Below are positions 32,035 through 38,933 of a stretch of DNA of 45,884 bases, one piece after another (position 1 is the stretch's first letter; each line of letters opens with the position of its first letter). Location: NCBI GenBank assembly GCA_903828955.1, contig CAIKOA010000005.1, positions 1-45,884 on the forward strand, read 5' to 3'. The position numbers and the translations under genes were made by a program. Under the pieces are notes generated by a model. It saw only the letters and a list, made by a program, of their open reading frames with translations, ran no database searches and had not been told where the DNA came from. The stretch comes from an uncultured Microcaldota archaeon. Its GTDB lineage: Archaea > Micrarchaeota > Micrarchaeia > Anstonellales > Bilamarchaeaceae.

Positions 32035-33582
32035 TCACCTCGTAAAATCAAGCGTGCGCAGGCGCTTGCCCTTGAATTCGTAAAGCGGGACTTTTGCAGG
32101 GGTTGGAACGTGGCCCTGCTTTTGCTGGAAATCGGTCGTGTCCTGGAAAGTCCCGGAATTAATAATCAGCGTTCCGCGGTAGTTGCTGTACCCGTTCTTG
32201 TGCACGTGCCCGAAATGGACAATGTCCGGAACGCGTTCTATAACCATATAATCCAGTTTCTCCGGGACGATTGCATTCCCCCCGAACATTGGGGAAAGGT
32301 GCCTTCTTTTGAGGCATTCCTCCATCACTTTTTCAGGGTGGTTGTAATTCAGGTTGGAGAGGGTTGAAATCCAGCTGTCTGCGGAAGTGCCGTGGTAAAA
32401 GAGGTGCTCGAATCCATCTATTGAAACAACGGAGGGGCTTCCAACTTTGATTACGTCCCCGCGAAAAACCTCATCCGGAAGCGCGGGCATCGGCTCCGCG
32501 CGCCTTACCGCATCGTGGTTGCCCGGGGAAACGATTACTTCGATATAATCCGGGAGCTGGTCCACAAAATCCGAAAACATGGAGTATTGCTTGAAAATGT
32601 CAGAAACAACCAGGTCTTTTTCCTGCTCCGGGTAGATTCCGATTCCATCAACGAGGTCTCCGGCCACGAAAATGTATTTCACCCTTCCCGCGAGTTCGGG
32701 GTTCGCGCTTTTTCCGTTGATCCATTCAACGAACCGATTGAAATATTCGTCCAGGAAATGCCTGCTTCCAAAATGCAGGTCGGAGAGATATACTGCCGCA
32801 AGGTCGTGCGGGGATTCCTTGGGCTCGCGCGCAAGGGGGATGTCCGGCCACTCGAAATCCTCTGCGATGATGAATGCTTCTAGAACTTTTCCCTCTATTG
32901 CGATTGTGTCGTCGCGCACGATTTTCTTGGCGTTTTCGAAAACCCTCTCGTCCTTCTGGGAAAGTATTACCTTGAAATTGCCGGTGAGGTCCTCAACTTC
33001 CAGCATCAGGTTGCCGTTTTTCGTGGTGCGGATTTCGGAAACGAAAACGATTACGCGCACTTTCTGCTGAAGGAGGGATTTCATCGAGGAAAGGTCGGCT
33101 TCTGTATATTTTCCCGGATACGCGCGGAGCATCGCTGAAAGCCTTTCAAAACGGTTGCGGAAATATGCGACGAAATCCTCCACTTCGCCTTTTGTGCGGG
33201 AATTCCCGGTAACGTCCAGTTTTTCCCGGATTTCTATTTTTGCGGAGTATTCCTTTGCGAGTGGGTGGAATGAGGGCAACCCGGAAACCGCATGAGTGGG
33301 CTTCTCTTCCTGCATTGAAGGGGAAGGCTCATCGGAAATCGAGGATTCGATTGGAGATGGCTCGCTTTCCTTAATTTCTGAAACCTTCTGCGCCTGGTAG
33401 GAAAGCTCTTCTGAGGCAGCTTCTTCCTTCTTCTTGAGAATAAGGGAAACGTCTTCAATTGTTATGAATTTTTTTTCGAGTTGGAGGAGTTCTTCATCCG
33501 GGATTTTCTTTTCCTCTATGAGTTTTTCTGCATCAAGCGTGAGCCGTATGCCCTTCTTTTTCAGTTCTTCCATCCCACCCAT
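32035..33582 (-). CDS. polB: DNA polymerase D small subunit DP1
   Basis: A 515-aa DP1, the Mre11-like 3'-5' exonuclease subunit of family D polymerase. Layout: an N-terminal helical region (1-60), a linker rich in Ser, Glu and Pro (60-110), an OB-like domain (about 175-255, VRVIVFVSEIRTTKNGNLMLEVEDLTG), and the calcineurin-like phosphodiesterase domain with SDLHFGS (Asp268, His270), FVAGDLVDGIG, VSPGNHD, FYHGTS and HFGHVHKNG. All metal ligands look intact, so proofreading activity is expected. A TATA-like GTTTTATTCC about 25 bp upstream supports ATG 33582; ATG 33573 is possible. It is the first gene of the DP1-DP2 operon. Confidence 0.96.
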   Translation of the reverse strand: MGGMEELKKKGIRLTLDAEKLIEEKKIPDEELLQLEKKFITIEDVSLILKKKEEAASEELSYQAQKVSEIKESEPSPIESSISDEPSPSMQEEKPTHAVSGLPSFHPLAKEYSAKIEIREKLDVTGNSRTKGEVEDFVAYFRNRFERLSAMLRAYPGKYTEADLSSMKSLLQQKVRVIVFVSEIRTTKNGNLMLEVEDLTGNFKVILSQKDERVFENAKKIVRDDTIAIEGKVLEAFIIAEDFEWPDIPLAREPKESPHDLAAVYLSDLHFGSRHFLDEYFNRFVEWINGKSANPELAGRVKYIFVAGDLVDGIGIYPEQEKDLVVSDIFKQYSMFSDFVDQLPDYIEVIVSPGNHDAVRRAEPMPALPDEVFRGDVIKVGSPSVVSIDGFEHLFYHGTSADSWISTLSNLNYNHPEKVMEECLKRRHLSPMFGGNAIVPEKLDYMVIERVPDIVHFGHVHKNGYSNYRGTLIINSGTFQDTTDFQQKQGHVPTPAKVPLYEFKGKRLRTLDFTR

Positions 33583-33654
33583 AACGGAAATCCCGCTTTT
33601 CCGGAATAAAACGGATGCGCAGGGTGGCTTTCCGGTGCCGCCCTTTTTCCCGCG

Positions 33655-33900
33655 CTATTTCTTCATGCTTTCCAGCGCGCTCATTATGCTCCAGATCTGC
33701 ATGCGCGCGTGCGGGGGCATGTTCACGTCCTCGCTTACGGATTCGATCAGATAAATCGCGGCGCTCACTTTTACCGTGAGCTCGTCTTCGGATTGCAACC
33801 GGTCTTTTGACTCGGTAAGCGCCCTGCGTATATTCTTTGGAACTGAAGAATCTGAGATTACAGCATCAATAAGTTCCACAATCTCTCCAAGCTTTGCCAT
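33655..33900 (-). CDS. UPF0147 family protein
   Basis: An 81-aa archaeal protein of family UPF0147, whose function is unknown. The hallmark is VISDSSVPKNIRRALTESKDRL followed by VKVSAAIYLIESVSEDVNMPPHARMQIWSIMSALES. An upstream TTG at 33963 would lengthen it by 21 residues, but those codons lie inside the 3' exon and intron of tRNA-Arg, so they are a tRNA shadow. The GAGGT at 33909-33913 is 8 nt before ATG 33900 (and 2 nt before ATG 33906), favouring 33900. It lies 24 bp after the tRNA, so it may be transcribed with it or from AT-rich DNA inside the intron. Confidence 0.88.
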   Translation of the reverse strand: MAKLGEIVELIDAVISDSSVPKNIRRALTESKDRLQSEDELTVKVSAAIYLIESVSEDVNMPPHARMQIWSIMSALESMKK

Positions 33901-33924
33901 TTGCATCAACCTCTGCGAGTATAG

Positions 33925-34033
33925 CGGGCCCGACGGGACTTTCACATATTTTGGATTTTCCAAAATTAATGTTTTGAACCCGTGACCTACTGCTTAGAAG
34001 GCAGTCGCGCTATCCAGGCTGCGCTACGGGCCC
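33925..34033 (-). tRNA. tRNA-Arg(UCU) with T-loop intron
   Basis: The mature tRNA is 75 nt: exon 1 is 34033-33973 (61 nt) and exon 2 is 33938-33925 (14 nt). Acceptor GGGCCCG/CGGGCCC pairs perfectly across the intron. The D-arm is GCGC/GCGC, anticodon stem ACTGC/GCAGT with loop CTTCTAA (anticodon TCT), T-stem ACGGG/CCCGT, and spliced T-loop TTCAAAT. The discriminator is G; CCA is not encoded. Without removing the intron the T-arm cannot close, so ordinary scans may miss the gene. The upstream TATA-like TTTAATATTAAG (near 34050-34060 on this strand) fits the expected start. Confidence 0.93.
33939..33972 (-). other. 34-nt bulge-helix-bulge intron in tRNA T-loop
   Basis: The fold is canonical. 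The exon T-stem (GGG/CCC) is the outer helix. TTCA of the T-loop pairs with TGAA near the intron 3' end (4-bp central helix). The 3-nt bulge AAA holds the 5' splice site (AA|A), and the 3-nt bulge AGT holds the 3' splice site (AG|T). The inner part pairs CAT/ATG, then, after a 2-nt bulge, ATTTTGG/CCAAAAT. Splicing joins TTCAAA to T, giving a normal 7-nt T-loop; the site is between positions 59 and 60. Confidence 0.92.
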
Positions 34034-34043
34034 GCGTGGGGTT

Positions 34044-34060
34044 ATTTACTTAATATTAAA
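34044..34060 (-). promoter_or_regulatory. Promoter of tRNA-Arg
   Basis: The A/T-only stretch here reads TTTAATATTAAGTAAAT on the minus strand, placing a TATA-like core about 22-27 bp before the mature tRNA 5' end at 34033. The first copy of the 16-bp direct repeat (34061-34076) directly abuts it and may act as an upstream element. Confidence 0.45.
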
Positions 34061-34333
34061 TTAAAAGCTTTCCTTAGGGGAGGGGTATGTTTTCGGATAG
34101 ATAGGGAAACCGGATATGGGAGGTTGCTTGGGCTGAAGCACAAACCGGATTGCAATATTCATTAATACTATCAGGGGATGAGGGGGGTAGGTTCCACCAG
34201 GCGGTCAAATTGAGTAGCAAATAGACGAGTATCAATTTCCGACCTTCGGTCGGGTTTGCTACTCGATTTGAGGGGGAAACTTCCCCCTGCATGGTGTGCG
34301 CTCCTCCTGTTGGACTCTTAAAAGCTTTCCTTA
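34061..34333. other. Structured noncoding segment flanked by 16-bp direct repeats
   Basis: Exact copies of TTAAAAGCTTTCCTTA lie at 34061-34076 and 34318-34333, 257 bp apart. Between them the right half is highly structured: arms 34205-34221 and 34255-34271 pair over 17 positions with one mismatch or wobble, enclosing the hairpin CCGACC-TTC-GGTCGG (34239-34253), and a G5/C5 hairpin follows at 34272-34287. Terminal inverted repeats are not seen. It lies beside tRNA-Arg. It may be a small RNA gene, a nonautonomous element or a remnant of an insertion. The short frames on both strands (34074-34292 minus; 34291-34521 plus) do not look like proteins, although AGGAGGAG precedes the minus-strand ATG. 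Confidence 0.5.
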
Positions 34334-34427
34334 AGCGTATGTGTTTTGAAATAGCTATTGAGACGCCGTGGTTGCTATTATTGAAAAAAAGCGGCTGGAA
34401 AGTAAAAATAAAGATTAATGTGGGTGC

Positions 34428-34535
34428 TCAGAATTCCTCTTCCTCCTCTTCTTCTTCCCACTCCTCGTCATCAAAGTCATCGTCTTCCCAGTCTTCCTCT
34501 TCATCGAAAGGCAGCATGTGAATGCACCCAGCCAT
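34428..34535 (-). CDS. Ultra-acidic 35-aa micropeptide
   Basis: A 35-codon frame beginning MAGCIHMLPF, after which roughly 22 of 25 residues are Asp, Glu or Trp/Phe (DEEEDWEDDDFDDEEW, then Glu run, final Phe). The codon run is Glu/Asp only and would be accidental Ser-rich on the other strand. A TATA-like GGTTTTTATTTG on this strand (34552-34563) lies about 22-27 bp before the ATG at 34535, which suits a leaderless start; a second ATG at 34517 would give 29 residues. It is divergent from the 403-aa gene. Such acidic peptides could bind basic proteins or ions; that is inference. A repeat-only origin is the alternative. Confidence 0.5.
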   Translation of the reverse strand: MAGCIHMLPFDEEEDWEDDDFDDEEWEEEEEEEEF

Positions 34536-34617
34536 AAGGAGTTGGGAAACAAATAAAAACCTATCGTGCAACCGGCGAGCGAATGGGTTAAAAAGCGCGG
34601 GGAAGAGAGGGAAAACG

Positions 34618-35829
34618 ATGGCAGTCAGCAGGGAAGACCTTATGCGCATAAAACGGGAGCTCGCCGAAAAAAATGCCAGGGCGTTTGCGGCAGACTTCGC
34701 AAGATGGCTGCAGACAGGGAGCGGCGCAATCCCCTTTGAAGGCGCAGAGGGGAAGAAGGACGAACTCTTCTTCAGGCTCACGGACGGAGAAAAGAGGTGG
34801 GCCCGGGATGCATATTCTGCAGCCAAAGATGAGGAAATCGAACTCTTCACGGAAACGCTTTCGCAATTTATGTACTGGCTAGGCACGAAGAGGATTGGGT
34901 GCGAAAACCTCCTCTGGGTTCTGCGAAGAATGGCCCGCGACGGGGCGCGGATTGGGGAATTCTACGGATATCTCGTGCAGTATTCGGACGAAACGCTCCT
35001 TCACAAGCAGGTGCGCATGGGCTCAGTTGTCTCGATGATGCGGCAGCATGGGGGAACCGAGAAGAGGTATGCTGGATGGTTCTCTGAGGAATTCAGGATG
35101 CCCCCTGAGGGAAGCCATGAGGAAGACCCCCCTCTGCTCTTTAGCACAAAAAATGCGGAAGAGCTCGGGGAGCAGAGGAAAAATGTGGATGCGTCCGTCA
35201 TATACTCGATGTTCTCTGCGAAGGGGGTTTCGCACGTGGGGAACGCGGCCCTCGGAAGAATCTTTGATTATTTGGCGAATGGGGAAATCACAAGGCTCGT
35301 ATTTGAATCAAAAAACAGGGCGAACTGGATTGCAGGCCTCCTCTTTGAAACCGGAGTTGAAGACGTCATGGTTAGTGGAAGGAGCCTGACGCTGGGGCTG
35401 AAAGAGAGGATGTCTGCGGCAACATTCCTCCAGGAGCAGGCTTCGGAGATGCCTAGCGAAGAGGAAATAGGGTACGCATACCTGGATTATTTTTCAACGC
35501 ACGGGATTGGGGAAAAGGAAGGCTCGCAGATAAAGCAGCTCCTTGAAAGCGGGAAGGCAAGGGAAGCGCTGCGCGCAATGGGCCTTGCGGCAATAGAGAT
35601 GTGCAGGAACCAATACCTGGTTTTAGGGGAAAAGAGATACGCTTACGGGGAAGAGGGGGAAAAGATGGTGAGCGAATTCCGCGCCAAAGCGGGCGGGGAC
35701 GAGAACGCGTCCCTTCTGCGCGTCTCTGAGCTTGTGGAAAGGGGCGCATTCGTGCCCGCACTGGAAAGGCTTGGAAGGATAATTACTGCTGTGGAAAACG
35801 CGAAGGAAACCTATCCGCAATTATTCTAG
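34618..35829 (+). CDS. Helical protein, unknown (403 aa)
   Basis: A 403-aa protein that I do not recognise. It is soluble, mostly helical and rich in Arg, Glu and Leu. Sections: N-terminal VSREDLMRIKRELAEKNARAFAADFARWLQTG; a Trp/Tyr-containing part with FMYWLGTKRIGCENLLWVLRRMARDG; a middle region with ELGEQRKNVDASVIYSMFSAKG; and a C-terminal helical stretch that ends TYPQLF. There is no nucleotide, metal or membrane motif. ATG 34618 follows the TATA-like GTTAAAAAGC by about 27 bp, so it is probably leaderless; the upstream open frame overlaps the acidic peptide gene. The style (Arg/Glu helices) resembles the 272-aa protein at 44504-45322, but I cannot show homology. Confidence 0.6.
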   Translation: MAVSREDLMRIKRELAEKNARAFAADFARWLQTGSGAIPFEGAEGKKDELFFRLTDGEKRWARDAYSAAKDEEIELFTETLSQFMYWLGTKRIGCENLLWVLRRMARDGARIGEFYGYLVQYSDETLLHKQVRMGSVVSMMRQHGGTEKRYAGWFSEEFRMPPEGSHEEDPPLLFSTKNAEELGEQRKNVDASVIYSMFSAKGVSHVGNAALGRIFDYLANGEITRLVFESKNRANWIAGLLFETGVEDVMVSGRSLTLGLKERMSAATFLQEQASEMPSEEEIGYAYLDYFSTHGIGEKEGSQIKQLLESGKAREALRAMGLAAIEMCRNQYLVLGEKRYAYGEEGEKMVSEFRAKAGGDENASLLRVSELVERGAFVPALERLGRIITAVENAKETYPQLF

Positions 35830-35846
35830 TTTTTAATTTGGTTTTT

Positions 35847-35902
35847 TCCAGCTTTTATTCTGGACGGAATAGGAAAAGAAAAATGGCGCCCTCCCGAAGG
35901 GC
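35847..35902. terminator. Hairpins between convergent genes
   Basis: Two small stems: TCCAG/CTGGA at 35847-35851/35860-35864, and GCCCT/AGGGC at 35888-35892/35898-35902, with a T6 run just left (35842-35847). They lie in the 90-bp gap between the 3' ends of the unknown 403-aa gene and aglB, so a bidirectional termination or 3'-end role is likely. Confidence 0.4.
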
Positions 35903-35919
35903 AGGCTTCCCAAAAGAAA

Positions 35920-38871
35920 TCAGTTCATCTTATAGCACTTCACCGCGCCGTCGCTTGTCTGGTAGGCCTGGGTGAAGCCTTCAATGCCCTGGAGGACGAA
36001 ACCCTGGTAGAGCGTCGAATCGTAGAATTTTGTCGTGCGGTCCTCCCAGCCGGATTTCAGTTCGCCGTTCTCAAGCCAGACTGTGTCCTTGGTGTAGTAG
36101 ACGTCATATACGGTTGCGCTGCTGCTCTGGCTGACCTGCTTGAGGAGCGCCTTCTGCAATTTAAGGTCCCCGTTCGCATAGGTTTCGTTCAGCCTGTAGG
36201 GCGCGGATACGTTCTCCCCGGTGGCAAGCGTTGTCTGCCCAACGCAGTATTTGGGGGTGCCCGTGTACGCATCGTATGCAATCACCCCTGTTTTTCCTGA
36301 GATTTGCGAAATTGTGCAGGGCTGCACGCTCGTTGGGATTGCAAGCTCTTCCCACCTGTGGTTTGCTTCGCATTGCGACTGCCCTGGATCGTAGCTCACG
36401 TTAGTCTCGTTGTCGCGCGAGCAGGAGAGGTAGTTGAGCGCGTGGAATTTCCCTCCAAAGCTTCCGTCCGAATTGTAGAGAATCTCCCGGTCGTAGAAAA
36501 CATAATCTGAGCCGTACTGCTGCATCGTTTGTTTGAGCTCCGCCGGGGTCCCGTCAATGAACGCATGTGCGACTTCAAGGATCATGTCGTCATAGGCGTG
36601 GTCGTTCCTGAGCACGCTGTTCCTCTGGCCCCAGTAGTTTGTCCAGTGGCCGTAGTCCCACCAGGAGGTGAAAGTTGCATTCTTGGGAGACTGGTTGAAC
36701 TGCCATTCCGTGAATTCTATCCAGTACGCATCTAGCATGTTGCAGCGCAAAGAGGCCGCAAGCTGCTCGCTTTGCGTTGGCGCAGTTGGGTTCTGGAAAA
36801 GAGAATAAACGCAAAGGAGCTGGCTGTACTGCTCCGTGATTCCCTTGGAAGCGTATGCTTCGGGGTTTGCCGCAGCTTCGCACGCGGGCGCATAGTTGCT
36901 CGCCTTGCAAAGCGCTTCAATTCTTGGCTGGGCCTTTGCCGGGTCGTCCTGGAAACGGGTCTGGAACGAGCTATCGAAGAGGGCGCCCCCTATCCCGTTT
37001 GACCACTCAAACCATACGAAAAGGAAGCAGATTACCGTGAATCCGATGAATGCATAACTGAGGTATTCCTTCCTCTTATCCTCGTTTTCCATTTTCGAGA
37101 TTATGCCATTCACAGCTTCGAAAAGGCTTCCGAGCACAACTCCGATTGCAACCGCAACCGCGAACCCCATGTAAATTACGTATTTGGTTTTGAAGAGCCC
37201 GATTATTGAAACCGGGAAAACAAACGCAAGGAAAAGGATCGCTAGCCTCTGCTCCTTTGTCTTGAACATCGTATAAATGGAGTAGGCCATCGCTATTACG
37301 AAAAGGAAGAGGGCTGCCATCAGAATGCTGTTGTTCTTGGCCGAGTACACGAGGTCGGTTCCGAATATTTTATCCAGGATTGCAACCGTTACTCCTATGA
37401 TCATGTTGGCAAAGTAGGTAAATATTCCGCTAAAGAATGCAAAGAGGTGCTGGACTCCCCCAATAACCGGGTCCTTGCTGAGGTCCGGAAGGCTCGTGAA
37501 ATCCATCCCTGCGAATCCGAGTTCGCTTTCGAAGCTTGCGCCTGAAAGCCCCTGCTCTGCGATTGTTTTGTGGAGGGGCAGGTTGAACTGCGCAACGCCG
37601 AGCAGGCTCTTTCCCATGGAGAGGATTGGCGCCCCTACTGGGGTAAAGAAAATTGCGAGCAATGCGAGCAATGCCAGCGCACCGATGGGGACCGCCGCCT
37701 TTTTCAAATCCTCCTTCTGGAGGTTTGGCATTTTTTCGTTAAGTATGAATAATGCAATCAGGAAGAGATAGGAAATCTCAACCGTAAGCAATGACCCTGA
37801 AAATATTGCGAGGGGGGAGAAGCCACCGCTGAAAATGGCTGCCAGAACAGTTGCAAGCATCGCCCCTGCCAACACTATGCCGTTTATTATCGCATTCTGC
37901 TTCAGGTCCTCCTTTATCGCAAAAAGGAAGATTGCCTGCAATGGGATGAAAAGGAAGAGCGCGGTGAAAATAACGGAAGAAGAACTTGACATCAGGATTG
38001 CCGCAAAAAATGCGAGGCCCGCAAGGAATGCAAATGTGAGGTCTTTCCTCTTTATTGCGAGGGCATACATCGCGATGAAGAAAGCGATTCCGAAAAACCC
38101 GAAGGGCTGCACTTCGCTTTCCCCAGCCATCAGTTTCATCACGATCATGGGCATGAATGCGGCTACCCCTGCGGCCGCGATTCCGAACATTCTCTTGTAT
38201 TCGCTTGAAACCACAAGGTATACGAAGAATACGAAGAGGGCTGCGACTATTGGCGGAAGCATTCCCGCAACCGCGGAAAGCATATCCCTGTCGAATACGG
38301 TATTGGAATTGTAGAGGGCATAGGTAATTGCTTCCCCGTATGCTTTGAGCGGAACGGTGCGGTGGGAAACCATGTGGGGCCACCAGGCGGTCGCAGTCGT
38401 ATCCTCAAGTGGCGCGCCGCCCTGGGAAAGGATGAAGGCAGTATGCTGTATGTAGAAATACGGGTCCAGTTCCATAAAGACTGGCCCGTAGCTCTGCATC
38501 CTTATGTAGAATGCGAGGAAGATAACCAGTGCGAGCGCTGCTGAGGCGCCCCATGCATTGTAGTCTGAGGGGAGCTTCAAATGCGGAAGAATCCCTTCCC
38601 ATGCCTTTTCCTTTACGAACAAGGCAATCGAGATTAAGTAGAATAGAAGGACGCTTGCGACCGCGATTCCCTGGGTGAATGGGATTCCTGCAAGGAATGC
38701 AATGAATGCGAAGAGAGGGGGGAATACAAGCCCGATTGCAAACCCGGTCAAAACCTTGTCAAAAAGGGGAAGCTCTTTCTTGCTCAGGATTGCAAGGGAA
38801 AATATTGCCCCGGGTATGAAGAACCCAAGGAAGACCCAGAATACCAGTACGAATGGATCGAACACGAACAT
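35920..38871 (-). CDS. aglB: AglB/STT3 oligosaccharyltransferase
   Basis: A 983-aa membrane enzyme that transfers lipid-linked glycans to Asn of exported proteins. The N-terminal half has about 13 hydrophobic segments. The first acidic catalytic motif is MELDPYFYIQH (Asp136). The second half is extracytoplasmic and carries the hallmark WWDYG (737-741) in TSWWDYGHWTNYWGQ, which recognises the acceptor sequon. The C-terminal beta-rich domain ends VKCYKMN. The DK/MI-type motif was not identified with certainty. A TATA-like CATTTATATC on this strand (38903-38912) precedes ATG 38871. It supports protein N-glycosylation with sugar from the GPT-type and nucleotidyltransferase genes elsewhere in the window. 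Confidence 0.93.
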   Translation of the reverse strand: MFVFDPFVLVFWVFLGFFIPGAIFSLAILSKKELPLFDKVLTGFAIGLVFPPLFAFIAFLAGIPFTQGIAVASVLLFYLISIALFVKEKAWEGILPHLKLPSDYNAWGASAALALVIFLAFYIRMQSYGPVFMELDPYFYIQHTAFILSQGGAPLEDTTATAWWPHMVSHRTVPLKAYGEAITYALYNSNTVFDRDMLSAVAGMLPPIVAALFVFFVYLVVSSEYKRMFGIAAAGVAAFMPMIVMKLMAGESEVQPFGFFGIAFFIAMYALAIKRKDLTFAFLAGLAFFAAILMSSSSSVIFTALFLFIPLQAIFLFAIKEDLKQNAIINGIVLAGAMLATVLAAIFSGGFSPLAIFSGSLLTVEISYLFLIALFILNEKMPNLQKEDLKKAAVPIGALALLALLAIFFTPVGAPILSMGKSLLGVAQFNLPLHKTIAEQGLSGASFESELGFAGMDFTSLPDLSKDPVIGGVQHLFAFFSGIFTYFANMIIGVTVAILDKIFGTDLVYSAKNNSILMAALFLFVIAMAYSIYTMFKTKEQRLAILFLAFVFPVSIIGLFKTKYVIYMGFAVAVAIGVVLGSLFEAVNGIISKMENEDKRKEYLSYAFIGFTVICFLFVWFEWSNGIGGALFDSSFQTRFQDDPAKAQPRIEALCKASNYAPACEAAANPEAYASKGITEQYSQLLCVYSLFQNPTAPTQSEQLAASLRCNMLDAYWIEFTEWQFNQSPKNATFTSWWDYGHWTNYWGQRNSVLRNDHAYDDMILEVAHAFIDGTPAELKQTMQQYGSDYVFYDREILYNSDGSFGGKFHALNYLSCSRDNETNVSYDPGQSQCEANHRWEELAIPTSVQPCTISQISGKTGVIAYDAYTGTPKYCVGQTTLATGENVSAPYRLNETYANGDLKLQKALLKQVSQSSSATVYDVYYTKDTVWLENGELKSGWEDRTTKFYDSTLYQGFVLQGIEGFTQAYQTSDGAVKCYKMN

Positions 38872-38933
38872 CTATAGCACCCACAATCAAAATAGAATTA
38901 GAAAGATATAAATGAAAAAATTTAAAAAGAGGG

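Noticed and set aside
33901-33963. 21-residue extension of UPF0147 from TTG
   Set aside because: These codons are exon 2 and the intron of tRNA-Arg; a ribosome binding site points to ATG 33900.
34205-34287. CRISPR repeat-spacer array
   Set aside because: There is one long stem and no regularly spaced direct repeats; the two 16-bp repeats are 257 bp apart.
34074-34292. Minus-strand 72-codon frame with AGGAGGAG and a TATA-like box
   Set aside because: Composition (Pro, Ser, Asn, Leu clusters) is unlike the neighbours and the frame spans the strong hairpins; the DNA looks structured, not coding. Kept as part of the repeat-flanked segment.
34061-34333. SRP RNA, RNase P RNA or group II intron
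   Set aside because: None of the conserved cores (SRP GNAR tetraloop region, P4 of RNase P, domain V of group II introns) could be recognised.
34291-34521. Plus-strand 76-codon frame ending in poly-Ser
   Set aside because: The Ser run is the antisense of the acidic micropeptide; no start signal fits.
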